Below are positions 27,301 to 42,300 of a stretch of DNA of 64,000 nt, in pieces (the first letter of the stretch is position 1; every line of letters begins with the position of its first letter). Source of the DNA: Girardinichthys multiradiatus (Eukaryota > Chordata > Actinopteri > Cyprinodontiformes > Goodeidae); the NCBI RefSeq assembly GCF_021462225.1, contig NC_061808.1, positions 25,271,119-25,335,118 of the forward strand, in the 5' to 3' direction. The notes below the pieces were generated by a model that was not told the origin of the DNA, did no database searches, and saw only the letters and a program-made list of their open reading frames with translations. The position numbers and the translations under genes are program-made.

Positions 27301-30300
27301 TATAAGGCACTGTAAAATGCTGTGTAAACTTGCTTTTGGTTCAGTCAGAGTTGCATAAGCTACATATAGCTTCATAAACCTCATACATGATTTAAGTCTG
27401 GGCCTCGAATCAATACATTATGTTCTGTGGCAGAAGTGGCTGGTTAGTGTTTGTAGTTAAACTTTCCATCAGCATCCAAACATTTATTGAATCTTAATGC
27501 TAGTAGGTAATCTGGAGTTTAGTTACACAGTTCAGAGTTTTTCTATGAGAAAAAATGTGCACCTCTCTTGCTGACATTTTGATTTTTCATGCTGCAGACT
27601 GACAGAGGAACAGAGTTCAGGCGTTCTCACCACATGGTGAGGAAAACCACACTTTACGACATGAGTGTAGACGCCACCTGCAAGTACGCAGCTGTTGGCT
27701 GTCAGGACCGCTGCATCAGGTGAGTGTGTGGGGCCTGTGTGTTTTTTTTTTCTTAAGGGTCACATGGTTGGCGGTTTGAAACATCCTCAGGCTTGTTCTT
27801 TTTCTGAATACAGGATTTTCAACATCAGCAGTGGCAAACAGAGAAAGCTCTACAAAGGATCACTGAGTGAAGATGGCAGTCTCCTCAGGGTAACATCTCT
27901 TCTCCAGTTCACTGTGCAGAGGCTGCAATATATATACATATATACACACACCACTTATACACACACTTCAGGAAATAAGGAACTCTCTTTATTTGTTCCA
28001 AAAGGTTCAGATCGATCCATCGGGTCAATATGTGGCCGCCAGCTGCTCCGATAAAAACATCAGCATCTTTGACTTCTACACGGGGGAGTGTGTTGCCACA
28101 ATGTTCGGTCACTCAGGTAACGGAACCGCTTCGAAGATTACGTCTATGAGCTGCTATTCGTATTTATCTGAAAAGAAATAAATACTGTTAGCCTGGGTAA
28201 CATCATAAAGTGTCGGTTTTTGTTTTGTAGAAATTATCACTGGGATGAAGTTCACCAACGACTGCAAGCATTTAATCTCTGTATCAGGAGACAGGTGAGA
28301 GAATGGTCTTTACTTCCTACTCACACAGGAAGGTGACTCAGAACCTGACACTTAATGTTCACAGTGACCCATTCTTGACAAGTTAACACAAGAACTGCAC
28401 AATGTATTTTATTTAAAAGGCTGTTTGTGGCCTTAGATATCTGACTCGCTGATGGATATGTTGCTACTTTTGATCTGTGGGAGACAGGTCAGCCCTTTAT
28501 TCTAAGGAGCAAAAATTTTGTCTTTTGCAAATTTCACTACTCAAAACATTGTGTTTGAACAGAAGGACACGGCACCCTCAGCCATCTGGAAATTGTACCA
28601 TAGATATGGTACAAGTCAATGTGGACCTCCTCAAGTCGAACTAGACTTGAGGAGGTCCACAAATGCCTGTTCTGACTTCTTTTGATTTCTCTGTGATGTC
28701 TTACAACAAAGTTGTGTTTTTGATGAGTCGCCTTAAAATACATCCAAAAGTTTGCCTCCAATTAACTGAAATGTTTCAGAGGCTTACAAAGCTATGATAT
28801 CATCATCTGCGTGCAAATAATCTTAGTGTATGTAAACGTCTGACTCAATAATCCAACTGACCTTAAAAAGATAAACTTTTTGTCTGATTCAATGTAAGAC
28901 TGTAAGTTAAAAAAGGTTATGGGTCTGGTTTCAGCTGTATTTTAAGTGACATAATAAAAATTAAGATGGTTGTGGATTAGATTAGACCACAGTGAACTAG
29001 AATCAAACCAGTCAAAAACAAAAGCACATCTTTTCCGTGGGACGCAGGTGGACTGTCAGTGCTGCATGTCCAGCTGTAAATAATCCATCCTCTAAGCAAA
29101 GAACATAAGCAGGAAAAGGTATTAGTGTTGTAGTTGTTTTATGCTCTAAGGTTAGCGGCTCTGTTGTCCAGACCCCATCTCCAGGCCCGCTGTCTAATGT
29201 GTGTCCTTTCTCGGTTATCTGGCTGCCTAATACCTATAAAATAAGGCATTTCTAAATTGCACCAATAGTGTTACAATTCCACTTTGATTAAGCAGCAAAT
29301 TTAATTGCACAACTGTCATGTAAAGCCTTACCCTTCTTTTAATAAAACAATTTACCCTATTGCACTTCAAACAAGAAAACACACATTAAAGTGCACAACA
29401 ACTTCCACCTAAAAATCGACCCTTTTTGCTTTCCTTGATAGCAAGGAAATACATTTTATTTTTTACTCAGTACTCAGTAAATTATTTTAAATGTAACTGA
29501 GTAAAATACTTAAATCAAATTGTACTCAAGTAAGAGCAAAAGTTCAGCTTTTGTAAACTACTGAAAGAAATGCAAAGTACAGACAAATTGTATTTAATTA
29601 CAGTAATGCAACTTAATGTAACTAGATACGTCCCACCCCTGATTAGGCAATAAATCCGTTGTTGAGAATTAGCCTAATAAAATACTGAATATTTACTGCA
29701 GGCTAACATAACTTTCCCAAGTAATGTGAAGTGATCTAGGACTGTCATTCTGACATAGCAAACAGCTAACAACTAAGATAAAAACAAACAGGCCTACGTA
29801 TATGTCCAGTTTGTGAAATATTTGGAATAGGAAACAAATCAATTAGAAAAATCAACACCACTTCCAGGTAATAACTATTTAACACAGTACAGGCTACATC
29901 ACAACATCATTACCTTTAGTAATTATAGTAGCCCAATGTTATTTTCCCATGTAGTAGTTTAGTTTTAGAAGAATTTCAATCTTCAAAAGGGTAATATTTT
30001 CTGCTGAAAACCAAATGTCGTCCTAATCAGCTAAACGTAAACAGCGTCTAACGTTACTAATTAATAGTAAGCATCTTGCAACAGGCTACAGCCAACATAA
30101 GACTTTTTTAGCTCCAAGAGATGACACAGCTGCATACCTTTATTTTTTACTTGTTTTTCCTCATCTTCGTTTCTCTTTTTCCTAAACTGGACACTTGAAG
30201 GTTTTGAAATTTTTTGTCCATCTTCCATGTGTGTAATTGGCACTCAAGCAGAGTAGTAGGTTATCACCACCAATGCCCCAACATCAGTCAAAACTACTTA

Positions 30301-33300
30301 GGCCTGAAGTAATTTACCCTCTTTGGAGTGCAGATTCATTTTTGTTTCATTTTTTTTTCTGCGTTTCATGCAAATAAACTGCTATATTTACAATTTAATA
30401 AATGAAATGTGCTTTGTGATAGCAAACTAATTGTATTAGATGCACTATAAGATGCATCCCTGGCCCAGCAAGGGAGACCAGAGAATCCTCCGCTCCCCCT
30501 TCTTCCACAACATGTGTTAGACCTCAGCAGCAAACTACACCTGTTGAACCTGGTGGAGAAGGAGGGCGGTGGAGGGGCAGGCACTCATGGAGCCCTTGAC
30601 AAAATGCCACCTTTGGCAGCTGACTACATCACCCATATCAAATACCACAGTAGCAAAGCAGTAGTAGAGTGTTTGTGCAAACTGGTGAACTTATATCTAA
30701 GCCTCTTTTAATCCTCATCATCACTCAGTATAAATACTTCTAAATTACTAGTACTATTAGACTCTTCCTCGCAATTTTGATTTCAGGAAGCCTTTTGGCT
30801 GTTGTGTTTACCTTTGAGGCTGCATCTTTGACACTTTGTCATAACCGTTAACTGCAAGCTTTGGTTCGGGTTTGGCTATGACTGAAAGAAGACTTATCTT
30901 TTGTTTGTTGTATTTTTTTTTTTTATAAAACTAGTTCACCAACTGGTTTATTGAATCATTTATTACAAACAATAATAAAATAAATCTTAACAAATTCTGT
31001 ATTGGAGCAGTGGTCATATGTAATAAATTTCCATCTTCTGCATTAGAGGAAATGACTCTGGAAATGTGTTTGCAGATGGTTTCCATAATTGTTACAATGA
31101 GATGAAAACCTAAATATTTAATGCTTGTATGCTTTTCTCCCCCAGCTGTGTCTTTGTCTGGCGCCTTGCTCCAGAACTTACAATTGCCATGAAGGAGAGG
31201 CTTTACCAGATGGAAAAACATCCAAACTCACCTCGCTGTGGGGATTCAGGAATGAGGTGGAGACACACGTGCTTATTTTGAGCCTTCACAACAGAACCAG
31301 CGATTCTTTCTAATGAGTTCTGTCCTTTTCATACTGATGCCCCACAAAATCTCATCATTATAACGCCTTGCTGCTTTATCGTAGGCAGGAGATGTACAGT
31401 GCTCCTGCTCTGGTTGGTCTGTCCTCTGACAGCGACCAGGAGAATGAGGTGGAGGACACGGAGGAGAATGAAGACACTAATGATGCAGATGACAGCAAGA
31501 GCAGCGGCTCCTCTAACAGCTGCCATGGAGAGGATGACACAGGTAGTGTCACAATGTAAAAAGAGCAACTTTAATAAATGTATTGGTTAATAAATGGATG
31601 CCCCCCAGCAATAGACATGAGCAGCTGATCAACAGTTGTTTTGCTCTGTTTATAGTTCCATGTGGAGGGCTAGCAAATCTAACAAAGCCATGCAACAGTA
31701 GAGATGTCATTATAACTTTATGATTTTTCAACCACACTATTTTTCTCTTTTATCCAACATTAGGCTCAGAAGAAGAAGAGGACTGGGAGGAGAGAAAGGT
31801 AACAAAGTTAGAGGTTTTAAATAAGCTAATAACAAATCAATTTGAAAAACGCCAAAAACGTTGTATTTGGCTTACAAGAAGGCATGAATGTTTCTGTGTA
31901 TGCACTACCCTGAAAAAGCATTCATACCCATGACACCCTCCACATGTCGTCAAGTCACAACCACAAACCTCAGTGTATTTTATTGACATTTTATGTGATA
32001 GACTAACACAAATTAATGCGGAATTGTGAAGTGGAAGGAACATGATATTGTCAGGAAGAGATGCTAGAGAATGCAGACAGGCAGGTAGAAGCAGCTCGGT
32101 GAGTAGAAACAACTTAATAATAAAAAGGCAAAAACTTACATCTTGGTATGAGGCAAAAAGCAGGCATGGACATAGATAGACTTGGCATGAACAAACATAA
32201 TTAACCTGCGAAGGGTATAAATGGTGCCACATGCAGGTGAGACAGGGAGACTGATTAGTACGACGCAGGTGGACTGAATGAAGCTGATGATGGTGGTAAT
32301 GGGTGAGAGTGGGAACCAAAACAGGACTGGAACTAAACAGAAAAACAAGGATGCAATCTAACCAAAGGAAATATCTTAAAGATAAAACAGAACTAAAACA
32401 CGCACCATGAACAATAACGTGCCACCTGGAGAACATAAACAATAAATATCAAAAGCAAGACCCAAGAAATAATAATACACAAATGGTGTAAACAACCCCA
32501 TTAGAAGACAAACTAAACCCAAAGATCTACAAATCATGACAGATACATAGTTTTCAACAGTTTTGTATACATAAAAAAGTGTTGCATACATCTCTATTTA
32601 ACCCCCCTACTCTGATATCCCTAAATAAAAATCCAGTGTAACAATTGACTTTAGAATGTTAATGCCAAAGTTATTCATATAGTACATTTAAAAACAACTA
32701 AAACTGCCCAAAGTGCTTCATAATTTCACCAAACAATAATAAAATAGAATACATAATAAAGATGTAAATAGAATATAATAAGGCAAACAAGAGCAAAAAT
32801 AATACGGACTTTTAAAAACTATGTCATGCTCTAATCCGTCAAAGGCCAGGAAAAGGAGATGAGTTTTTGAAAAGGAGATGAGTTTTTGAAAAGGAGATGA
32901 GTTTTTGCCAGACGTTTACAGGATTCTGTGCTCTAAGCATTACAGACATATATAGGTGTCTTATTCCACAGTATTCAGAGATCATCTAATAAGCGAATAA
33001 ATTCCATCTGTGTGTCACATATTATCAATATACTGTAAATCCAGCTGTCCTGTGAAGACCTCAAGGAGCACCTTACAGGTTTTGGAGAAGTTTAAAGCAG
33101 GGTCACTTTATAAAACAGTTCCCAATGCTTTGAACATCTCACGGACCTCTGTTCAGTTGAGGATCGCAAACAAAAAAATCAAAGCCCAACTGCAAACCTA
33201 CCAAGACTTGTTCTTGCAAGCAGAGTGTTATTCAGAGCCAAGAGTCTCATGGTAACTCTGGAGAAGCTGCCGAGATCCACAGCTCAAGTAAATGTGTTAA

Positions 33301-36300
33301 AAGGGACAACCAGTAGTTTGTACACCACAGCTCTTGCCTGTATGGATGAGTGGCAACAAGAAAGCCATTGTTGGGAAAAACAAGTCTTGAGAACCCCTGT
33401 TAGCAGTTTGCTACAAGCCACAGCAACGATGTAAAAGGTGTTCTGGTCAGACAAGACCAAAACTGCATCAATTTACACTTCTCCTTATCCTGTTTCACAG
33501 CATCCCAACTGTGAGCATAGTGGTGGCAGCATCATGCTGTGGAGATTATGCAGGGACAGAGAAGCTGGTCAGAGTTAATGGGAAGATGGAGGGATCTAAA
33601 TACAAGGCAGTTCTAGAAGAAACCTGTTAGAGGCTGCAAAATACGTTTCTTCCACTTCATAATCATATGCTGTTTTATGATGGTCTGGTAAATCCAGATA
33701 AAATACCCTAAAGTCTGTTTTTGTAACATGACAAAGTGTGAAAAGCCTGGTATAAAGCACTGTACTGCATCTGTTTATTTCCTGTTTCCTGTCCAGCATG
33801 GGGCTGTCAGCCACGTCATTTCTGATCCCACCAAACAACCACGGAGACGTTGGTCTCGTCGTATTGGTTCACTGGAACTGATGGTAAAATCCATGCTGGA
33901 CTTGAGGCAACTGGAGACCTTTGGTCAAAAGAAAACCCCCAACTGCCCCACTCATGAAAGAGAGAAACAGAGCAGCTCCAGCCTCCAAGACCCTGAGGTG
34001 AACAGATGTTTGTGCCTTACGAACTAATGGTAGGGATTTGGATGCAGGTTTTTAAACCTGGAACGGTCATTTTCAGGAGCAGCAGTTGGAGGAGAGATGT
34101 AGAAGGCGCCCAGCTTGGCTGCAATCAGCCACATCAAAGTGTGTCAAGGAGATGGATGGATCGGTGCTCTTCCCAGAGGAAGATAAAGATGACACAAGTC
34201 CAGTGGATGGGTAACTCTTCAATTATTCCACGCTGTTTAAATCAAGGGAAAGCAATGTTAGGTGTTAAGTGTTTCCTCCCTGTTTCCATGTCCCTATTGA
34301 TGCCCTGCAGTGATTACATGGTGACAGTGCAGCCCTGCAGCCCACAGAGACAAATGATCCGCACTGAGAGCCAGGACAGCCGCAGCCCAGACAGCGCCTG
34401 CTCGCTAGGCTACGACAGCAGGGAGTCCAGCCCAGATCGCATCCTGGATGGTGAGGTCACTCTGATAAGATTCATACACCCTTCAACTCTTTAGCATTTT
34501 GTCACATTACAAATGCAAACTTTAATGTATTCCGTTGTATGAGTTGAGCAAGGACTAATTATTATTATTATTGTTTTTGGTCTACATGCAAATACTATTC
34601 GTGGCGATAAAAGAACATCAAACATCGCCCCAAAGGACACGATCCCTTTGGTGAAACATGGTGATAGCAGCATCATACTGTGGTGATGATTTTCCTCAGT
34701 AGGGACAGGGAAGCTGGTTAATGTAGATGGGGACATGGATAGAGGCAAATCCTTGAAATAAACCTGTTGGAGGCTGCATAAGGCTTAAGATGGAGGCAGA
34801 GGGGGACTTTCCGGCACAACAACCCATGTATCATTTTCCTTGTACTTCATAACTATGCAGTGTCTTGTGTGGGTCAATGTAATGACATCAAAATAAAATG
34901 CATTAAAGTTTCTTGTTCTAACATGACAAAATGTGAAAATGTTTTTAGGGATATAAAATCGGAAGGTATCCACCAAGGTCCGGCTTGACATTTAGCTGGT
35001 TTAGAGCGACCTTTTACCCAAATACTAAATGCTATACAAGCAGGAAAGTCGAGTGCTGAAGTGGTTTTCCTCATGTCTCCTTTGTGCTACAACTTCTGTC
35101 AGTTCCTCACCTTGCTTTCATTTCCTGCAGATGTGGACTCTCTAAGTTGTGGCAGTCCTGATAAGGAGAACGAGGAGGAGGAGGCTGAAAGGAAGACTGT
35201 GCTAGTAACGAGTATGGATGAAGCTCTGAGAACAGTGAACGACACTCATGATCACAGTCAGGAGGACTTCCTAAAGCAGAACTTTGAGACCTTGGCAGAA
35301 AGCTGCAACTCAGGTAGGGCTGAACAAACCTTTACATATCCGTTTAAATTAGCAGTGACCAGACTGAGTTCTCTTTAATGTCATTACTCTCAAACAGAGC
35401 CCAGCTATTGGAAAAGGTGGATGTGAAATGTTTTCTTTCTGTAACAAAGTAATCCAGATATAGACTGTGAAGTTTTGTTCTGACCTCTCAAACTCTTTAA
35501 GATATTGAACAGAAAATCCCAGTTTAGGCATGGCCTTAGGCCTTTTATGTCTCACAGTATCTCAGTATTTCTTTCAATGACCCCACATCCATGTGCAGAG
35601 ACAGACATTATTGATTCCTCACCTGGTCTCACTTCCACTTTCTGTTTCTGTCTCCATCTTTCTGTTTTTTTTTTCTTTCTGCAGCTGAGCAGAGCAGAGT
35701 CCCAAGGCTCAGCATGTCTTCACGCTTCCTGGCCAAAGGACATAATAACAGGTACTGCTTACCACCTCGGGCCGATATGGACCCTCGACTATAATTATAA
35801 ACCCTTGTGGGTGCTGACAGGCTGCTCTGTTAAACCATCTGCGTACCTTCCTGATCTAGCTAAGATGTCAGTTTGATGTTTCTCTTTAGATTAAAGTGAT
35901 TTGTTTTTTCCTTTTATAATAGACTGCATGGCTTTTCAAGCAGAAAAATATGTTTAATAGTTTGATATAAAAGGGGAAAAGTCCTTTCAGAATAAGAGAT
36001 ACAAAGCATTGCATTTTGTTACATTGCAACCACAAACTTTAATGTAATTTATTTGGATTTTATCTGACAGATCAACACCAAGTGGTGAATAATTGTAGAG
36101 TGGAATAAAAATTATACAGTTTTCCATTTTTTCTATATTTTATAAACAGTATTCCAGAAAATGTGACATTGATTTATTCAGACTCAGTCATTTGTTAGTT
36201 TGTAAAAACCACCTTTTGTCAGTTCTTTCATCTAGAGACATACATTATATTTTTGAAAAAAGCTGAAGCTCACCCAAGTTAGATTTGTGAACAGCAATTT

Positions 36301-39300
36301 TCAAATCTTGCCCCAGATTCTAAGTTGGATTTAGGCCTAGACTTAGGCTGGGCCATCCTTGCCATGACTATGCTTAGATCCAAATCATTTCATTGCAGCT
36401 CTTGCTGTGAGTTTAGGGACATTGTACTGCTGCATAGCGAATCTCCGCCCTGGTCTCCAGTCTTTTCTTTCAGTGTTCCACTTTCAGCCAGTCAGTCATT
36501 TTCTGTACTGCTTCTTCCATAGTGGGTTGCGGGGGATCTGGTGCCTATCTCCAGCATTCTATGGGCAGCAACACACAAACAACCATGCACACACTCATTC
36601 ATACACCTAAGGGCAATTTAGATTGACCAATTAACCTAACAGGCATGTCTTTGGATTGTGGGAGGAAGCCAGAGTACCTGGAGAGAACCCATGCATGCAC
36701 GGGGAGAACATGCAAACTCCATGCAGAAAGAGCCCCGGCGGGGAGTGGAACCTTCTTGCTGCAAGGCAACAGTACTACCAACTGCGCCACCGTGCAACCC
36801 TGTGTTGCACTGTACTAAACCTTATCCATCATCCCATCAGCTCTGACCAGCTTTCCTGTGCTCACAACATGATGTTGTCACCACCATGCTTCACTGTGGG
36901 GATAGTCTGTTCAGGGTGATGCGAAGTGTTTTTTGTGACACAGAGTATTTCGCATGTAGACCAAAAAAATTTAGTTTCCTAAACGTAATATTATTTTAAA
37001 ATCTAACCATGTTTAAAACTACTGTCTGCTGTGTTCCTTGATCTTTCATGAGGCTGGTTGCTCACCAATGTTCTGTAACAAATTCTGAGGTTTTCACAGA
37101 ACAGCTGGATTTACACGTAGATTAATTACACTCTAATTAGGAGACTTCTAAAACACTTGATTTAATTTACGGGAATTGGATGTAAAAAAACATGCATCCA
37201 TTTCCTTCCATTTCACAATAATAGTTTACTTTGTGCTACTCTAATGCCCTTTTTCCATGGGCTCTACTTTCTAATTACTGGCTTTTCCAGCCTGGTACTA
37301 GTTGTCTTGGTTCTTCCTCATCTGCATCGGGGCTAAGAAGGCCAGAATGTATGTGAACAGACTGCTGTTCACTGGTTGGCCATGAATGTGGTCAGCCGTA
37401 TGTCAGCGGCACAAGAAAGTGTTCGCGGAGGTAGTGGAGACAACGACAAGTGCAGGAAAAAGATGTAATGCAGTGCAGTCCTGTACAAACCATTTAAATC
37501 AGTCTCCCTATTATCAGCAGCTTAGCAGGGGGCACCAACTCCCTATTGACTCCACATACATAAAAGCCATGGAGAAATTGTTCAAGGGGCAAATTTTTTC
37601 ATCTTCTGTTCGTTTGGCCCACTTTATATGTTGCCATGGATAACTGCCATTATAGCCTGTATTAAAAACTCCCAGTACAAGTGATACTGTATGAATACTT
37701 CTAGCAGCAACTGCAAAGCCCCAGCAGCTTTAAATCTCAATAACTGACATAGTATGGACTTGATTGTACTTCACACACCTTAGCGTGATATGGTCAGCTT
37801 CACTACCAAAATGTGCACAAGGAAAATAAATGTTTGCTTTTGTCACTCTGCAATCACTTCCCTCTGTTTAGACCAGTACCTCCATTTGCCAGAGTGACTG
37901 AATCGGAACAAGAAAACAAATCTGCTAAGCCTCCCGTGTCGAAGGTTCGGCCCTTGATGGATGAGAGCAGAAGGATGGAAGACAGGATGCCTGTGTCCCC
38001 CATCAGAACTGAGAGGTAATGAAAGCCCAGACCTTTGTCAGAAAAAAGTCACCATTATGAATTTTTCATCTGTTTACATGGAAATGTATGTTATTTTCTC
38101 ATTCATTTATAACTTTAGAATCAAATATATAAAGCTGCTATGTATCATCTCAGCAGGCCTCTGGAGAGTTCTTCTCCTAAACTTCGGCCACTGAAGAAAA
38201 AGACGTCCTGGTCCCCTGAATGGAGGAAGTTGAACCCTACATCAACAACTACATCCATGCTAGACATACCAGCTGGTTTCCAGAAGTCCCGTTCTGCACA
38301 GAACTTATCTACCAACTGTATGTTTTTTTTATTTATTTGTTCCTATAATTTCTGGCTCTGACTTTGCAGCGACATTTAATGTTTCCGCCTGGCTGCATTT
38401 GTTGTTAATCTTATTTCTTCATCTTTACGCAGAATTTACCTTTAATCATGCTAAATTAATCAATTTACAAATGTTAAACTATCTCGTGTACATATATAAA
38501 ATAAAGCAAATATTTTGTTTGAAGAATTCATAGAATCTTCTTATCTCTCCTGTTCTAGCTTCTCACTCCCCTGTGCCCACTAATGTCCAAAGGGAGCTGC
38601 AAAAGAGACCTCAAGAGCTGCTTTTAAATAACAGCACCTCCAAGCCTTCCTTTTATTTCTCTTCCCCATCCTCTGGGTCACCACACACCCCACCATCACC
38701 CCCACCATGGGAGAGCCCCAAACTAAAGCCCCAGCACTCCTACATGAACCCCACAGCAAGCTCCAAGGCCAAACGAAGCCGATCCACCTCTCCAAGGGAC
38801 AATTTCCAGTCTTGCTCACCTCCTCATTCCCCATGCTTCCCTGAAGCCAGGTCACCCTTGGAACTGGAGGTGGAGTCTAGCCTTCTCCCCTCATCCTCTG
38901 TCATCACGTTCACATCCCCCATCTCATCTGACTCCTCCATTTCATTGGGTGCTCTCTCAAAATCGTCCTCTCTGGCTCACCCTCATCATACAGCAGCCCG
39001 TCTGACCCAGAACACCCAGCCCTCTCGCATCCCGCTCCCAAAGCAGCCTCTGGGCCCTCGGCGCAGCTTGTGCCTGGATGTGAAGCCGATCCCCGGTTGC
39101 TCTGCATCCAGGCTCAGGGCATCCACCTCTACTATGGATGTTCGCTGTGATATTTCACGGTCTCCTGATAAAACACAAGGTTAGACAAAAAGAGAAGCAC
39201 ACGCTGTGGAAGTTGCACACTGACACACAGCTAAGGAGCCAAATACTGTATCTAACAAGATGTCTATACCTCTGCTGTTTTCAGCACGATGCAGACAGCT

Positions 39301-42300
39301 CTCTTTAAGTTTGGATCCTTCTTTTCCAAGTTCACTGCCAGTGAGGCAGAATAGAGACACCTTTCCTGAGAGGTATAGTTAAACTTGGTTTTAAAGAAGC
39401 AGTGGTATACATTGTTTTTGCCAAGGTTTTTACACCTCTTTAACTTTTACACTATTTGTCACATTGCAACTGCAAACATCCATGTATTTTATAAGATTTT
39501 ATGCGATAGGCACCAAGGAGACTAGTGGATTACTGTGACACCTAAGGAAAGATTCATGGTTTCCAAAATCTAAAAAAAGTGTTGAGTGCATTTGTTTTGC
39601 ACTGGTTTTCTCTTATGATTGCCCTCTACTCCATCTACCTTCCCATTAACTCTGACTTTCCCTGTCCCTGCTAAAGAAAAACATCCTCACAGCATGATGG
39701 TGCCACCACTATGTCTCACAGTGGAGATGTTGTATTCAGGGTGATGTGCCGTGGTTGGCAAAGCATTTTGCATGTAGGTCAAAAGAAAAAGGATTCTCAT
39801 CTAACCAGATCATTTTATACTCTATGCCTCTGGTGCCACAAAGAAAAAATAAGAAAAAACCTCTGCCTATAATGTCTTGTTCCTTCTTGTTCATGATGCT
39901 GTTTGTTTACCAATGTTCTCAAACAAACCTCCGAGGCATTCACAGAGCAGCTAGATTTGTACTGACAGTAAATTTAACGCTGGGGGACTCCCGACAAGGA
40001 GCTCTCTGGAGTTGCACTGGATTTTATTTGGCGCTATTAGAATAAAGGGAGCAAAGTAAAAAATGATTGCCACACTTTTTGCATTTTTATTTGAAATCAT
40101 TTTACTTCACAGGTATGCCATACTTTGGTATGGTCTTTAACATAAAGTTCCAATAAAATAAATTGAACTTTGCAGTTGAAAAGTGACACAATGTGGGAAA
40201 AAAGTGCTTTTGCAAGGTACTCTTAGGCATTTCTCAGTATGTTAACTTTCCTAGGAGCAACATTCCCTCTGTAATTAACATACATTTTTGACATTTATTC
40301 CCAGTGTTATGGACGGAGTTCAGGTTGCTAAAGAGCGCCCTCTGGTGTCGGAAGAAGAGCGTACACCGAACCCACAGCCAGGTTTGACCTTTCAGAATAC
40401 AAATTATCTTAATCCCTGCAGTTTCTATGTGCCTTTCGTTAGTTTGTTTTTATCGCTCACTTAAGATCCTTTGATCATAAATCACTGTTCATATCACACG
40501 CTGCATGCAGGATTATTATGACATTTCATGCCTCCTCAAAGGGTGCACTCTGTTTTTAGGTGTCAAATCAAGTCATTCACAGAGAGATTTAACTGCATGC
40601 ACTATAAATTTTGTAAACTGTTTTGTTACTTTTCATTATCTCGTAAAAAATCATCTCCGATCTCTGATCAAAACTGCCTCCAGAGAGAGACACATTGTTG
40701 CTTTGTTTTCTTATATTTGGAAAACTCTGATTTGCAGCTCGCTGTGATAAACCTGAAAGTTATTCTTTCCATCTCCTCGCAGCAGATCACTCAGTCACCT
40801 TGGAGACTTGCAGACGAGCCGTTACTGATCTCCACCAGAGTCTGAGGGAAGCTGTCGTTCTGTATACTGCGGTGAGTGAGTTTGGAGTGTGTGTAAGTAG
40901 AAAAATAAGGCAAAGCGACTGTAAGAAGGAACTAAAAAGAAAAACAAAGTGCAGAATAAATACATGAGCAAAAACATCAGAGACAGCCCGTTTTTCTGAC
41001 AGAAACAGTTAAGCAAATTTATCTAATGTATGATTTTTTTATTTGCATCTTTTAAGAAAAGAAGTTGAAGCACTGGCCTTCATGGTTGTTTCAGTTATGA
41101 CATTTCATGATCTCAGCTTTTGCAGACTTCCTGTAGCCACCTGCAAGTTTTCACGTTAGGAGTTTTTAACTCCATTGTCTTGAATCAGATTTTTGCAAAT
41201 ACATTTATATGCGGGCTGCACGGTGGCGCAGTTGGTAGCACTGTTGCCTTGCAGCAATAAGGTCCTGGATTCGATTCCCGGCTGGGGGTCTTTCTGCATG
41301 GAGTTTGCATGTTCTCCCTGTGCATGTGTGGGTTTTCACCAGGTACTCTGGCTTCCTCCCACAGTCCAAAGACATGCCTGTTAGATTAACTGGTCTCTCT
41401 AAATTGCTCTTAGGTGTATGAATGAGTGTGTGCGTGGTTGTTTGTGTGTTGCCCTGTGATGGACTGGCGACCTGTCCAGGGTGTACCCTGCCTCTTGCCC
41501 ATAGACTGCTGGAGATAGGCACCAGCTTCCCCGCGACCCACTATGGAATAAGTGGTAGAAAATGACTGACTGACTGACATTTATATGCCTTTCTGTCAAC
41601 TTAATAAGCTTTTTGCCAGGGACAAATGAAGTTTGTTTTCCTCTTCATTGGTGAGAGGTGTACTTAAAAAATCCAATAGTTTATTCATTGCAGATCTTTA
41701 TTTGCACAGTTTTGGTGCCATTTGATGACTCATTAATAATGTTTGCTGGTGTAGATGAAAATTTGAATTCCAGAGTCTGATGAAGATCCCCGAAGTTCTT
41801 TCGCTGTCAAATATGGAGATTTCGTATAGCGTAATGGCAAATGTAGAGGCAGTTTGGTCTGACCTATTTTGCAGACTGTTTGCAGTCTCCACTGTAACAG
41901 CTAACTACTGTCTATTTTTTATTTTTATTACATCCTAAACTCATGACAACACATCTACATGAAAACTTAACAGACAAAACTCTATCATCTAAGACCTCAG
42001 CCCAAACTGCACTCTGAAATAAACTCAAAATGTTTACTCAATAGCTCAGTGAAATTTCTTTTGGTTCCACTGTGGACTTTGATTTGGATATAAAATATAT
42101 TTGTTTTTCAACTTTTCTCCTTTAAGGCACATTTCTAATTTACAACGTGTGGTTTCCTCTTGTGAATTAGAGACGTTATTCATACATTTCTATGATCTAA
42201 CTTAAATTACTTTAATGACCTGTTTATAGGATTAAATAAACCATCTCTTTCACAGCTCCAAGATATACCAAATGCTTCTTCCAGACTGCAATAATGCTCT

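Noticed and set aside
31837..32442. 201-codon minus-strand open frame
   Set aside because: Runs through a solo-LTR-like insertion and its Tc1 host; no similarity to a protein I know and no splice context.
37160..37640. Possible additional DNA transposon
   Set aside because: Looks repeat-like, but I cannot match it to a family or find its ends, so it is not listed as a feature.
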